Below are positions 46,825 to 56,838 of a stretch of 64,000 nt of DNA, piece after piece. Origin of the DNA: Methanococcus voltae (GTDB taxonomy: Archaea > AGJL01 > Methanococci > Methanococcales > Methanococcaceae); contig NZ_JANUCR010000001.1 in NCBI RefSeq assembly GCF_024807655.1, positions 434,001 to 498,000 of the forward strand. The letters run 5' to 3'. Within the stretch, counting starts at the first letter, position 1; each line of letters opens with the position of its first letter. A program made the translations under genes and the position numbers. The notes under the pieces were generated by a model that searched no databases, was not told where the DNA came from, and was given only the letters and a program-made list of their open reading frames with translations.

Positions 46825-49542
46825 ATGAAGATAAAATTTAAAGCAGTTTTAACTCTTTTTTTATTGCTAATTTCAATTACCTCCGGATTTTGCGAAGATG
46901 AAGAAGGGGTAAAAATTAGTAAAATATGGAATCAAGGACAAAATCCTATGGAGGGAGGTCCTATGATTGATACAAGTTCCCCTATAATTTATTTAAGTTT
47001 GGTAAATTACGATGAATACCAACAAAACGTGAAAGTGATTGCAACTTGGGATGAAAATACTTGGGAATCACCCTACATACCAATACCTCCTAATAAACAC
47101 GTTGAAAAAATTGTGGAAGTTCAACCTAAATTTACAGAAATAGGCGAAAATGACTTGGATATCGAATTAATTAATGATAATGGCGAAAATGTAGGTTCTG
47201 AATCTATAACCATAGATGTTAGAAGTCCCATTGACGTAAAATATATTAATTGTAGTGATAGTTATTCCAAAGAAGATAAAAAAAATGTAGAATATTGTGC
47301 AGGAAATTGGTTTACTACAACTTTAGAAAGCAATCCCTATGCACAGTCGGATTATGAAGTAATAACTTGGATAAGTGCAGTATCTACGGATTATGACGAT
47401 GATTCAAGTGAAGCTGACGAAAATGACGAAAATGTATATTATAACGGAGTTAATGATAAAAAAACATTATATATTTCGTTGAACTCCGAAAAAGAAGTGA
47501 GTTTTAAAATTCCAAAAATAGAATGTGAAGATAATCAATTTAAAATACAAGTTCACACTCAAACGATGGGATTACATAGTTATACTACAAATGAACAGGA
47601 AACTGTTAAGAAAAAAGTAGATGAATATATCACTTATGACCTTGAAGAAACTGAAAAATTATTTTCATTCCCCGTCATATTGAATAATTTTGAAGTATTA
47701 ACTACTATAAATGATAGTTATGATGATTTAATTAAAGATTATTATTCTAAATATCAAATACAAGACAAAGAAATTATGGATTATCTAAATAGTGGCATAT
47801 ATGGAAATTCCAATATGATGCCAAGAGCATATCTTAAAAATGAAAGATACCCTGTAGTTTTAAAATTAAATTATACCAATAATTATGATGAAGATTTATC
47901 ATTAAATGTACAAATAAAAGATAATGATGGATATATTATATATGATAAATCATCTAAATTTGAAGAATCTGAAGATACTACGCAGTATGTGGTTGCAAAC
48001 GTAATGCCTGATAAAACTACATTAAACATAATTACGGAATTAAAAACTTCGTCAGGTTATTTAATAAATAATCCAGAAGAAGATATTGATGGCGAATACA
48101 TAGAAGTTCCGCCAGTTTCAATTAAAAATGTAGAATATCCTAATGATGATGATGTTCAAAGAATATCTGACCATTCAGGAAATATATTAGTAGGTAAAAC
48201 TTATCCTTTAAAAATTACTCTTAAAAATATATATAATAAAACAATTAACGGTACTTTAGAGTTTTCTGATGAATTTGTAGATGGTGCTGTTAATTATAGT
48301 GAAAAAGAAATTAAATTTAGATTATCTGCTCATGAAACAAAAACTTATACCATAAATATTAGTTTTGACAGGGAAATAAATGGAGATATAGACGTAAAAG
48401 CCATAATTCCAAATAAAATAACAGAAGAAGACCACGGATTAAAATTACATTTCAATGTATTCAATATCTTCAAAGTGGGTGAAGTAAAATATAACAATAC
48501 AGTATTACCAAGAGCTACAGTTGTGGGCGATACAGGCGGATTATTTGTACCTCAACCGGTTGCAGGATTTGAAAATGAAGCATATATAACTATAAGAAAT
48601 AAATTATCTGTTCCAGTAGATTGCACCATGCAAATTGAAACGTATGATTTAAAAGGGAACTTAAGAGCAGAAAGTAATCTTATAAATACCCAGTTAGCTC
48701 CTGGTTATTCAACATTAGATTATGAAACTTTCAATTTCCAAATAAAATATGACGAAGGATTTAATGGATATACATTACTAAGAATAAAACCATTTAATGA
48801 ATTTAAAGATTTTGAATATTGCTATTTCATAGGTTCTACGTCAACCATTGACCCCCAAATGAACGCCAAAATAGGCAGATTCTCAAATATAGACATTTTA
48901 AGTAAAATTAAAAGTAATACTATAGAGTCAACCACCGTTTTAGCACCTATAAATATATATGACTTTGAAACTCAGGAAAATGGACTATCTTTAAAATTAT
49001 CTTCGGGATTAGTAAGTGTATATCCAGTCGACCTTAACTTAGAATACTGGATAACTATATACAAAGACGATGAAGAAATTTATGAAAGTACGCCTAAAAA
49101 TATATATCTTCATTCTATGGAAGTAAAACCTATCACATTGAACTTCAATGATAAATTAAACGATGGAAAAGTATATACTGTAGAAATAAATACTAAAATT
49201 CCAGATTTTGTTAGTGAAAATGGAGTTTTAAAACCAATCGTCTTAAAAAAATCTATCAAAGTAAAATATGAAAATGGAGTTAATTCCATAATTGAAGATG
49301 ATGAGCTAGACACTGAGGAAACTGGGGATAATAAACCCACTGAAAACGAAAATAATAGAAATAATGAGGATGGAAATAGTCAGACATCTACAGAAAATCA
49401 GTACGATAATGAAGATAGTAATAATACGACTAATGACGAACAAAATGAAGACAATAACTCTGACGATTTAGTCTCAAATATATTCAATTCAATAACTGGT
49501 GCAATAAAATCAATACCATTTATTGGCGGATTTATAAATTAA
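46825..49542 (+). CDS. Large secreted beta-rich protein of unknown function
   Basis: 905 residues. A signal peptide (1-23, ending TSGFCED) is followed by a long extracellular region with several beta-sandwich-like stretches (for example IYLSLVNYDEYQQNVKVIATW, YPLKITLKNIYNKTINGTLEF, AYITIRNKLSVPVDCTMQIE) that resemble COG1361/CARDB folds. Near the C-terminus an Asn/Asp/Glu-rich linker (about 825-880) leads to an amphipathic end, SNIFNSITGAIKSIPFIGGF. No membrane anchor is evident beyond that. ATG follows ATGGGATAGT. Confidence 0.72.
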   Translation: MKIKFKAVLTLFLLLISITSGFCEDEEGVKISKIWNQGQNPMEGGPMIDTSSPIIYLSLVNYDEYQQNVKVIATWDENTWESPYIPIPPNKHVEKIVEVQPKFTEIGENDLDIELINDNGENVGSESITIDVRSPIDVKYINCSDSYSKEDKKNVEYCAGNWFTTTLESNPYAQSDYEVITWISAVSTDYDDDSSEADENDENVYYNGVNDKKTLYISLNSEKEVSFKIPKIECEDNQFKIQVHTQTMGLHSYTTNEQETVKKKVDEYITYDLEETEKLFSFPVILNNFEVLTTINDSYDDLIKDYYSKYQIQDKEIMDYLNSGIYGNSNMMPRAYLKNERYPVVLKLNYTNNYDEDLSLNVQIKDNDGYIIYDKSSKFEESEDTTQYVVANVMPDKTTLNIITELKTSSGYLINNPEEDIDGEYIEVPPVSIKNVEYPNDDDVQRISDHSGNILVGKTYPLKITLKNIYNKTINGTLEFSDEFVDGAVNYSEKEIKFRLSAHETKTYTINISFDREINGDIDVKAIIPNKITEEDHGLKLHFNVFNIFKVGEVKYNNTVLPRATVVGDTGGLFVPQPVAGFENEAYITIRNKLSVPVDCTMQIETYDLKGNLRAESNLINTQLAPGYSTLDYETFNFQIKYDEGFNGYTLLRIKPFNEFKDFEYCYFIGSTSTIDPQMNAKIGRFSNIDILSKIKSNTIESTTVLAPINIYDFETQENGLSLKLSSGLVSVYPVDLNLEYWITIYKDDEEIYESTPKNIYLHSMEVKPITLNFNDKLNDGKVYTVEINTKIPDFVSENGVLKPIVLKKSIKVKYENGVNSIIEDDELDTEETGDNKPTENENNRNNEDGNSQTSTENQYDNEDSNNTTNDEQNEDNNSDDLVSNIFNSITGAIKSIPFIGGFIN

Positions 49543-50131
49543 ATAATACTTATAATAATTTATTTTTTAAAAATTTTTTAGAGTTTTTTGATGTTTTTTG
49601 TAATATAAATTTTGATTTTTGTAATATTAAATAATACAATATATTAAATATGAACAAAATATAAGCACATTATATCATATTTTATGCTTATTTATCAGGT
49701 TATGAAAGATAATTATAAAATATAACGACTAAATATTATTAAAATATCAAATAAGGTATTTAAAGACTACTATTTAAAAAATAGACTTTTTTAAATAATT
49801 TTGTATTAATACTATATAAATCATTGGTGTCCAACATTTATACTATATAACAGTTTCGATATATACCCCAAATATTGTCCATTAATAAATCTAATATTTA
49901 GTTCTTTTAAATAGGTTATATTTATATATCATAAACAATACAACTATAATATAGTTTATTTAGTAATACGACCCTTTGTAAATATTTAGAATAAATATTG
50001 TTTCAATATTAAATAATAAAACTTATTTCTTATCGATAATGTTGTTAAGATTTTGTAGTAATTTAGTAATAGTTTATAAGTTAAATAAGTCCCTTTAAAA
50101 GGGTTTTAGACAATCCTCCGAGGTGTCATAA
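49543..50131 (+). promoter_or_regulatory. 589-bp gene-free region upstream of the winged-helix gene
   Basis: No coding potential seen. TATA-like sequences occur near 49920 (TTATATTTATATATC). A short hairpin CCCTTTAAAAGGG followed by TTTT (50091-50107) and a CCTCCGAGG palindrome covering the ribosome site (50116-50124) lie just before the start, so the leader of the next gene may be regulated. Confidence 0.4.
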
Positions 50132-50464
50132 GTGGGTTCTCATGACATGATGTTTATAAATCCTACAATTATTAGGTCTTTAAACAAAAGTAAACTTCGA
50201 AAACGAATAGTGTACTTCCTATACGATGTCCACCCCCACGGAACTTACTTATCTGAATTATCTCGAAGAGTTAAATCAGATCCAAGTAATGTTTTAGGGT
50301 GTTTAAAAGGCATGGGCAATCGGTATAATGGCAGTTCTTCGCTTATTGAATTAGGTTTAGTATCTTGCGATGGAAGAGAAGGTATGAAAATATACCAAAT
50401 GACGGAATATGGAAAGACTGTTGTAGAATATTTAAAAGATTATGATTCTTCTGATAAATGGTGA
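50132..50464 (+). CDS. earA: Winged-helix DNA-binding protein, candidate archaellum activator EarA
   Basis: 110 residues. After an N-terminal SLNKSKLRKRIVYFLYD helix comes a winged helix: THGTYLSELSRRV-type helix (YLSELSRRVKSDPSNVLGCL, recognition helix SDPSNVLGCLKGM), a wing with LIELGLVSCDGREGMKIYQM, and a final TEYGKTVVEYLKDY helix. Size and fold fit EarA, the small winged-helix activator of the fla operon of M. maripaludis, and the window carries TACATA arrays it would bind. Identity is inferred, not proven by a unique motif. GTG 50132 follows GAGGTGTCATAA; the downstream methyltransferase starts 4 bp after its stop. Confidence 0.62.
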   Translation: MGSHDMMFINPTIIRSLNKSKLRKRIVYFLYDVHPHGTYLSELSRRVKSDPSNVLGCLKGMGNRYNGSSSLIELGLVSCDGREGMKIYQMTEYGKTVVEYLKDYDSSDKW

Positions 50465-50468
50465 AATC

Positions 50469-51539
50469 ATGGATAGATTTGATTATACAAGTGATTTAGA
50501 AGATGGTAAGATGAATACAGAAGTTGGGTACTATAACGATATTTCAATAATAGAGGAAGAAGAATATATGAAAAAATTTAGATGTATGGATTATGCCGTA
50601 GAATATCTAAATAATGAATTATTAGGCACATTTTTTAGACAAGGTCTAAAATTTGGAATATATAAAATAATTGATTTACATATGCCTACAAAAGAAAATT
50701 TGCTTTCTATGGTGGAATATCCAAATAAAGATTTTATATTGAAGTATGTAAATACCGCAATTAGCTTGGGGCTTATCCGAGAAAATTACGATGACAATAC
50801 CCTTGAATTAAATAATGAATTTAAGTATTCGTCTATTCATCCAAAATATCAAGATTTAATGGATGATTACATTGCACAATATGATTTCAGAACGAGTCTA
50901 TTCCAATATGCTTTAATAGGCTACAATCATCCAGAAATATTATTAAACTTTAAAAAAGATGCAGATATATGGGATATGCTTTTAAATACTGAATTTATGG
51001 ACATTACCCGAAGTGCAGCTTCTGAAGTTTTAGAAATTAAAAAAGGAGATTATATTTTAGACGTAGGTTGTGGTTCTCGTTCACCATTATACTTTAGCTC
51101 CAAAATAGCGCCAAATGGTCAATATACAGGAGTGGACATATCTAAAAAGCTAATAACAATGGCAGAAAATAGATTGGAAAGAAATGGTATCGAATGTGCA
51201 AAATTGAAAACCTTAGATTTTGGCGAAACCATACCTAAAACTAAGTATGATAGCGTAATATGTACTCATACTCTTAGTTATGCGAAGTCTCCGAGATTAT
51301 TCTTAAGAAAAATGATGGATTCATTGAAAAAGAATGGAAAATTAATAATTATTGAAGAATTTTTCAAAGATTCTGCTAATGTAAACGTAGAATTATTTGA
51401 ATTCTATCAAAGTTTAAATAAATATTTCATAGGATATCTTTCAAGGTCTGAAGTAATAGACACACTTGAATTATTGGGCTATGGATTTAAATATAAATTC
51501 TTAGGAAATTGTGGACTATTAATTGAAAAAATTAATTAA
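50469..51539 (+). CDS. SAM-dependent methyltransferase coupled to the winged-helix gene
   Basis: 356 residues. A winged-helix-like N-terminal part (about 25-120) precedes a class I methyltransferase domain: ILDVGCGSRSPLYFSSKI (motif I), YTGVDISKKLI (acidic loop), DSVICTHTLSYA (motif II) and LRKMMDSLKKNGKLIIIEEFF. This layout resembles O-methyltransferases with a dimerisation domain. ATG 50469 uses a GGTGAAATC site inside the end of the upstream gene, so the two are translationally coupled. Substrate unknown. Confidence 0.78.
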   Translation: MDRFDYTSDLEDGKMNTEVGYYNDISIIEEEEYMKKFRCMDYAVEYLNNELLGTFFRQGLKFGIYKIIDLHMPTKENLLSMVEYPNKDFILKYVNTAISLGLIRENYDDNTLELNNEFKYSSIHPKYQDLMDDYIAQYDFRTSLFQYALIGYNHPEILLNFKKDADIWDMLLNTEFMDITRSAASEVLEIKKGDYILDVGCGSRSPLYFSSKIAPNGQYTGVDISKKLITMAENRLERNGIECAKLKTLDFGETIPKTKYDSVICTHTLSYAKSPRLFLRKMMDSLKKNGKLIIIEEFFKDSANVNVELFEFYQSLNKYFIGYLSRSEVIDTLELLGYGFKYKFLGNCGLLIEKIN

Positions 51540-51566
51540 ATTATTTTTTATTTTTATTATTCTTAT

Positions 51567-52604
51567 TTAGTGTATTTGTTTTGATATCTCGTTTATAACA
51601 TTTGATATTTCATCTAAAATTTCTATATTAATATAGTTTAAATCTAATTTTTTTATTTCTAAAACTACTCCGTCTTTTAATATTCGATTTTGATTTGGAC
51701 ATTTTGTAATTATAGATTTACCATTTGACAATTTAATATGTTCATTTATTTGTTTTGAAAATTTATTCGGATTTTTAGATGATATAAATAAAGAAATACC
51801 CTCTTCATTTAAAAATTCTGAATCTTTTATCTTTTCTTTTAAATAATTACCATATTCAACGTATTTTTCATATGTTTTTTTTGCATTTAACGCCTCATAC
51901 ATTATCGAACCATAAATATTTGGAATTTTGTAGGTTTTCTGCACTTTTTTAATATTATCTTTTATTTTCTTTGAATTATCTGAACTATTTATTAAATTCA
52001 TAAATTCATCTGAAAGGCCTAAAAAACCACCATATTCGCAATTTATAATCTTAGGGGAGCCTGTAGAACATACTATTATATCCCCATATCCACAATCGCC
52101 ACCTACTTTTCCAGAAATATCTTCAAATAATAAAATATTGTAATTATTGCACATATTACGTATTTCTTTTATATTTTGACTTTGCAAATACCCTGCAGAA
52201 GAAGTAATAAACAAAACATTTAAAATATTTTTTGGAGTCGATTCATTGCTCTTTTCATAGTTCAAATTTTCGAAAAATGTTTTTAAATATTTGGGATTTA
52301 TTACGCCGTCTTCGGTTTTTAAAATATTTATGTCAAAATCTAAAAGTTCTGCATAAGTTTCAAATCCTTTCCAAGCCCCCATATCAGGTATTATTGCATT
52401 TACACAAGTTTCCACACCCAAATCATTAGCATAGAATTTTAGAATATTGCAAGCCATATATATTGAAGCGTCTCCCGAAGGCAAATAATGGATATTATAA
52501 TTATTTTTAAGAATTGAATTAATTATTAACGAAGTTTCTTGTTCACTTCCTTCTTTCGCTAATAATGCCTCATTACAGGGTTTTCTATAGGGTAATACTA
52601 TCAT
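51567..52604 (-). CDS. PLP-dependent fold type I (aminotransferase-like) protein
   Basis: 345 residues. The layout of a DegT/aminotransferase-like fold is visible: YLPSGDASIYMACNIL near the N-terminus, IIPDMGAWKGFETYAELL, LFITSSAGYLQSQNIKEIRNMC, ILLFEDISGKVGG (Asp for the pyridine nitrogen) and the candidate PLP lysine in CSTGSPKIINCEYGGFLG. The assignment is by fold pattern; the reaction is unknown. The start is ATG 52604 (ATG 52610 also possible), after GGAGGGGGAGAT. Confidence 0.68.
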   Translation of the reverse strand: MIVLPYRKPCNEALLAKEGSEQETSLIINSILKNNYNIHYLPSGDASIYMACNILKFYANDLGVETCVNAIIPDMGAWKGFETYAELLDFDINILKTEDGVINPKYLKTFFENLNYEKSNESTPKNILNVLFITSSAGYLQSQNIKEIRNMCNNYNILLFEDISGKVGGDCGYGDIIVCSTGSPKIINCEYGGFLGLSDEFMNLINSSDNSKKIKDNIKKVQKTYKIPNIYGSIMYEALNAKKTYEKYVEYGNYLKEKIKDSEFLNEEGISLFISSKNPNKFSKQINEHIKLSNGKSIITKCPNQNRILKDGVVLEIKKLDLNYINIEILDEISNVINEISKQIH

Positions 52605-52862
52605 TATCATCTCCCCCTCCAATTTAAAAATTTAATAAATGTTAAATCATTTTAAAAATTATTATACTATTCATTAATAAATACAATATTATCCATTATG
52701 GTATTAAATTATTTATTTAGTATATTCCATATTTAGATTAATTATATATATTAGTTTTTTTAATATGTATTATTAGTTTAATATAACTATACTATCAAAT
52801 TGATTGATACATAAAATATTATAAATTAATACATATTTAAGATTATATCAAAATTGTTAAAA

Positions 52863-52898
52863 TTATTAAGATTATTAAGATTATTAAGCTTATTAAGA
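52863..52898. repeat. Four 9-bp tandem repeats upstream of the LysR gene
   Basis: TTATTAAG plus A/C repeated four times exactly in phase (52863-52871, 52872-52880, 52881-52889, 52890-52898), ending 93 bp before the regulator start. Repeated operator or simple slippage are both possible. The rest of the 52605-52991 gap is AT-rich and empty. Confidence 0.6.
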
Positions 52899-52991
52899 GT
52901 ATATTAGCAATAAAATGAAAATATACCAACATAAAATAATATAATAAGTTATTTCAGTAATTAAAAGTAAAAAGAATAATGTAGTGATATT

Positions 52992-53882
52992 ATGGACCCA
53001 AAAATAAGTTATTTTCAAACTTTTTTATATGCTGCAAAAACTAAAAGCTTTTCGAAAGCTGCTAAAAGATTGGGTGTAACCCAAGGTACTGTTAGCAATC
53101 ACATCTCCGTACTTGAGAAGTTTTTTGATGCACAATTATTCTTAAGAACTCCCGAAGGCGTTGATTTAACCGTTGAAGGTACTATCTTATTAGAAAATGC
53201 GGAAAAAGTATTGGAATATATTAACAATTCAAAGCAACAAATGAAAATGTTGCATGAAAATCCTGAAGGTATTATTAGAATTGCTGCGAGTACGACACCT
53301 GGTGAGTACTTAATACCAAGTATTATTAAAGAATATAAAAAAGAATACAAAGATGTCAACTTTGAAATTCAAATTACCGATTCAGAAAAATGTTTCAAAT
53401 TGCTTGAAGAAAGAAATGTGGATATTGTTGCAGTCGGTAATCTATACGACAAAAATTATGATAATATTGTAATCGGCAAAGATAGGTTAGTTTTAGTAGT
53501 TCCAAATGACCATTCATTAGCTAAAAAACCAATTGCAAAATTATCTGACGTATTAAAGGAAGACTATGTCGATAGAGAAGTTGGTTCTGGAACTCGTGAG
53601 ATACTAATAGATGCTTTAAATAAAAAGGGATACTCAATGATGGATTTACACACCGTTATGAGTTTAGGAAGTACTTCTTCAATAATTACCGCTGTTTCAG
53701 AAGGTTATGGAGTAAGTATCATCTCAGAAATCCCTGCAAAAAAATCAGCAGATGCTGGATTTTTGAAAATAGTTCCAATAGAAGACTTGGACCTTACAAG
53801 ATACTTATACTTGGTTAGAGGCAAAAGACCTAAAAATCCAAGTGCAATAAAATCTTTCTGGGATTTTGTAAAAGGAGACTAA
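52992..53882 (+). CDS. LysR-family transcriptional regulator
   Basis: 296 residues. The N-terminal helix-turn-helix FLYAAKTKSFSKAAKRLGVTQGTVSNHISVLEKFFDAQLF (about 10-50) is canonical for LysR, followed by a two-lobed type 2 periplasmic-binding-like effector domain (IIRIAASTTPGEYLIPSIIKEY to the end). LysR proteins are uncommon in archaea but known in methanogens. Effector and targets unknown. ATG follows GTAGTGATATT. Confidence 0.93.
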   Translation: MDPKISYFQTFLYAAKTKSFSKAAKRLGVTQGTVSNHISVLEKFFDAQLFLRTPEGVDLTVEGTILLENAEKVLEYINNSKQQMKMLHENPEGIIRIAASTTPGEYLIPSIIKEYKKEYKDVNFEIQITDSEKCFKLLEERNVDIVAVGNLYDKNYDNIVIGKDRLVLVVPNDHSLAKKPIAKLSDVLKEDYVDREVGSGTREILIDALNKKGYSMMDLHTVMSLGSTSSIITAVSEGYGVSIISEIPAKKSADAGFLKIVPIEDLDLTRYLYLVRGKRPKNPSAIKSFWDFVKGD

Positions 53883-54045
53883 TTTAATAACTATAATTTA
53901 AATTTATGCTATTTATTTTATTTTTTTGAATAATTTAAAAATTTTCATTTTCATTAGGATATTTATTATATATTAAAATTATATCTATAACTCATATTAT
54001 TATTTAAAAAAAAAATTAATATAAAATCAAAAACAAATCATTATC

Positions 54046-54073
54046 TACATATAGTTATTTACATATAGTTATT
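54046..54073. repeat. 14-bp exact tandem duplication with TACATA, upstream of pcn
   Basis: TACATATAGTTATT occurs twice head to tail (54046-54059, 54060-54073) and runs into AAAATATAATAA. The spacing is 14 bp, not 12, and another TATA-like element lies nearer the gene at about 54110. The 53883-54245 gap shows no gene. Confidence 0.5.
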
Positions 54074-54245
54074 AAAATATAATAAAAAATGTTTAAATTT
54101 GATTATATAATTATATAATTTATAGCCATATGGATTATAATTACATTAAGTATCTATTGTATTGTTAATATATTGTTAATAAATTTACAATCGAATTTTT
54201 AAATACTAAACAAAACGTATTATTTAAAAAAATAGTGGTGAGCAA

Positions 54246-55055
54246 ATGTTTAAAGCAGTTTGTGATGCAAAAGACTTCAAAAAGATAATTAATGCTACAA
54301 GTAATTTAGTAGATGAAATATGTTTCGAAGTAGACGAAGAAGGAATTAGGGCAAGTGCTATGGACCCTTCGCACGTGGCTTTAGTTAGCTTAAACATTCC
54401 TAAAACTGTGTTTTCAGAATATATGAGTGGAATACATGATTTAGGTATTGATTTGGAAGCCCTAAAAAAGATAATGGCAAGGTCTAAAAGCAATGATAAA
54501 ATAATTATAGAGTTTGATGAAGAAAAAAATAAGTTGCTTACTACATTTAAAAATAACGTTACAAGAAACTTCTCAATGGCCTTATACGACATATCATCAA
54601 ATAATTTAAAAGTTCCAGATATAGAATATCCTAATAAAGTATCTATAAAAGCAGGTGCATTTGTAGAAGCTTTAAAGGACTCAGAATTAGTTAACGACCA
54701 CATTATTTTAAGTGTTAATTCAAGTGATAATCAGTTTGTTATATCTTCAAAAGGAGACTTAAACTACAGTGAAACCATATTTTCACTTTCAAAATCAGAA
54801 ACCGAAGTTGTAAATACTGAAGAGTCTGAAAACAATGGAAATGAAGAAGTAATAAACAATGTTATGGTTGATTACAAAGTATTGGAAAACTCAAAAAGTA
54901 CATTTAATCTTGCATATTTAAAAGATATTACAAAATCTACAGCTTCAGATGATGTTTTAGACATATACCTTGGCGAAGATATGCCAGTTAAAGTAGAATA
55001 CAATATTGGTGGCGCAAAATTAGTATTTTTACTTGCTCCAAGAATTGAATCTTAA
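54246..55055 (+). CDS. pcn: DNA sliding clamp PCNA
   Basis: 269 residues; ring clamp for replicative polymerases. [52 protein letters not shown] is canonical, as are the interdomain connector region and the C-terminal [20 protein letters not shown]. It is about 20 residues longer than usual because of an acidic loop ([15 protein letters not shown], about 195-210). First gene of a replication/translation cluster. ATG follows AGTGGTGAGCAA. Confidence 0.97.
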   Translation: MFKAVCDAKDFKKIINATSNLVDEICFEVDEEGIRASAMDPSHVALVSLNIPKTVFSEYMSGIHDLGIDLEALKKIMARSKSNDKIIIEFDEEKNKLLTTFKNNVTRNFSMALYDISSNNLKVPDIEYPNKVSIKAGAFVEALKDSELVNDHIILSVNSSDNQFVISSKGDLNYSETIFSLSKSETEVVNTEESENNGNEEVINNVMVDYKVLENSKSTFNLAYLKDITKSTASDDVLDIYLGEDMPVKVEYNIGGAKLVFLLAPRIES

Positions 55056-55158
55056 TTAATCGATTAAATTAAATCAAAAAAATCAAAATATACAATTTTT
55101 TAATTTTTTTATGTTAACAGTGTTTAAAGAATAATATAAAATAAAAATAAGTGAAAAT

Positions 55159-55932
55159 ATGTACAATAAAGCTAAAAATGCTTTTTTTGATGAAATAGCC
55201 TCTCCAAAATTGCTTAAAATATCAGATACGATGTATTCAGATGTTAAAAAGTATGTTGAGAGCATTTCTAAAAAAGACAATGTCAATGAATTTGATATAA
55301 AAAAAATCAATCGTTTAAAATATTACTCATCTTCATTATTAAAAATAAGATTATACAAAATTATTATTTTAAATGAAAATCCCGAATTATTGATTGAAGA
55401 TGAAAAGGAAATTTATAAGATTATCAATAATCTTATAGATAATACTTTATTTAGTGATAACCCAAATTTTTTGAACAATTTTGAAACTATAATCGATAAT
55501 TCAGTGCAAAAATTTGATATTATTGGTACAAAAAGTACAAAAACTGAACAAGAAAAAAGTATACCTCAGTCTAATCCTATATCAAATGGCTCTACAGAAT
55601 TATCCGATGATTTAAAAGAAAATTTTGGAAAATCAAGTGAAAATTTTGGAAAAAATGAACTTAAAAATGATTATTCTTTAAATTTAAACCCTGATTTTCA
55701 AGATAATGTTAATAAAAATATGAATGATGAAATACCAAAAGTTATAAATACTGAAAGAGATATTCATATTGTAAGAGTCAATCATAAATTTCCATATTTT
55801 ACTGATGGAAATTGTGTTTATGGTTTAAATAAAAATGATATAATTTCTTTAGATGGGAGATTTTCAAAAATTTTAGAGAAACACAATATAGTGGAACAGG
55901 TGAATATTTATGAAAATGAAAAAGAAAATTAA
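55159..55932 (+). CDS. Archaeal GINS complex subunit (Gins51-type)
   Basis: 257 residues. A helical N-terminal A-domain (about 1-115, including [28 protein letters not shown]) is joined by a long low-complexity linker (about 120-195, Asn/Ser/Lys-rich) to a small C-terminal beta domain with [27 protein letters not shown], the typical GINS51 arrangement. GINS activates MCM in the replicative helicase; PCNA upstream and L44e/S27e downstream match the conserved archaeal order. Its 3' end overlaps rpl44e by 23 bp. Confidence 0.82.
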   Translation: MYNKAKNAFFDEIASPKLLKISDTMYSDVKKYVESISKKDNVNEFDIKKINRLKYYSSSLLKIRLYKIIILNENPELLIEDEKEIYKIINNLIDNTLFSDNPNFLNNFETIIDNSVQKFDIIGTKSTKTEQEKSIPQSNPISNGSTELSDDLKENFGKSSENFGKNELKNDYSLNLNPDFQDNVNKNMNDEIPKVINTERDIHIVRVNHKFPYFTDGNCVYGLNKNDIISLDGRFSKILEKHNIVEQVNIYENEKEN

Positions 55933-56191
55933 AAGATATTGCCCATACTGTAAAAAACATACCGTTCATACAGTTGAAAGAGCTAAAAAGAGAAAAGCAA
56001 GTGAATTGAGAAGAGGTCAGAGGTTATTCAGAAGAGTAACTGCAGGTTACGGGGGTTACCCAAGACCATTACCTGGTGGAGCAAAACCAATTAAAAAATT
56101 GGATTTAAGATACAAATGTGCAGAATGTGGAAAAATGCACACAAGAAGCAACGGTGGATTCAGAGCAAGAATGTTTGAATTAGTTGAATAA
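55910..56191 (+). CDS. rpl44e: 50S ribosomal protein L44e
   Basis: 93 residues, archaeal/eukaryal-type with two zinc Cys pairs, [11 protein letters not shown] near the N-terminus and [11 protein letters not shown] near residue 73, and the [20 protein letters not shown] core. ATG 55910 follows AGGTGAATATTT and overlaps the end of the GINS gene. Confidence 0.97.
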   Translation: MKMKKKIKRYCPYCKKHTVHTVERAKKRKASELRRGQRLFRRVTAGYGGYPRPLPGGAKPIKKLDLRYKCAECGKMHTRSNGGFRARMFELVE

Positions 56192-56259
56192 GTAAAATTC
56201 AACATATTTTTACATTTAATTTTTTAAATTTTATATATTATGAAATAAAGGTGAGAAAC

Positions 56260-56445
56260 ATGGAATTGATACCAAGACCAAAAAGCAGATTTTTAAAAGT
56301 ACAATGTACAGACTGCAACAACCAACAAGTTTTATTTGGATGTCCTTCAACAGTTGTTAAATGTACTGCATGCGGTAAAACAATTGCAGAACCTAAAGCT
56401 TCAAAAGGTTCAATAAAAGCTAAAATACTCGAAGTATTACAATAA
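56260..56445 (+). CDS. rps27e: 30S ribosomal protein S27e
   Basis: 61 residues with a C4 zinc ribbon (VQCTDCNNQQVLFGCPSTVV then KCTACGKTI). ATG 56260 (MELIPRPKSRF) follows AAGGTGAGAAAC; the frame opens slightly upstream but without a ribosome site. Confidence 0.97.
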   Translation: MELIPRPKSRFLKVQCTDCNNQQVLFGCPSTVVKCTACGKTIAEPKASKGSIKAKILEVLQ

Positions 56446-56838
56446 ATTATACAATTGTATAATATTGTAATCATAAGACTCTTCTTTTTTATCATTAAAA
56501 TTTGACATTGTTTTATATTATTTTATCAATTGTGTAAAATTATTGTATAACTTTATATATTATACATTAATATTATATAATATAGTATAACTTTAATTTT
56601 GTAATTTATAACCTTGCTAAATTTATATTATTATTTTTATTATTTCGAAAAATATATAATATGAAATGTAGATTAGGAAAATAAAACTTATTAACCTAAA
56701 TTAAAAAGAATGTTAAAATAAACTAAAATAAACTAAAATAAAAGTAAAAATAAAAACGTAATTAAAAAAGTAAAAAAGAATATTTCATCTAATTAAGGCT
56801 AATTAACTTTTTTACTATAAAATTTAAGGTGTAATATC
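56446..56838. other. 393-bp gene-free AT-rich gap between rps27e and the aIF2-alpha gene
   Basis: Nothing coding. It contains AT microrepeats such as AAAATAAACT repeated near 56715 and TATA-like stretches near 56550-56580. A promoter for the aIF2-alpha gene is probable but not pinpointed. Confidence 0.4.
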
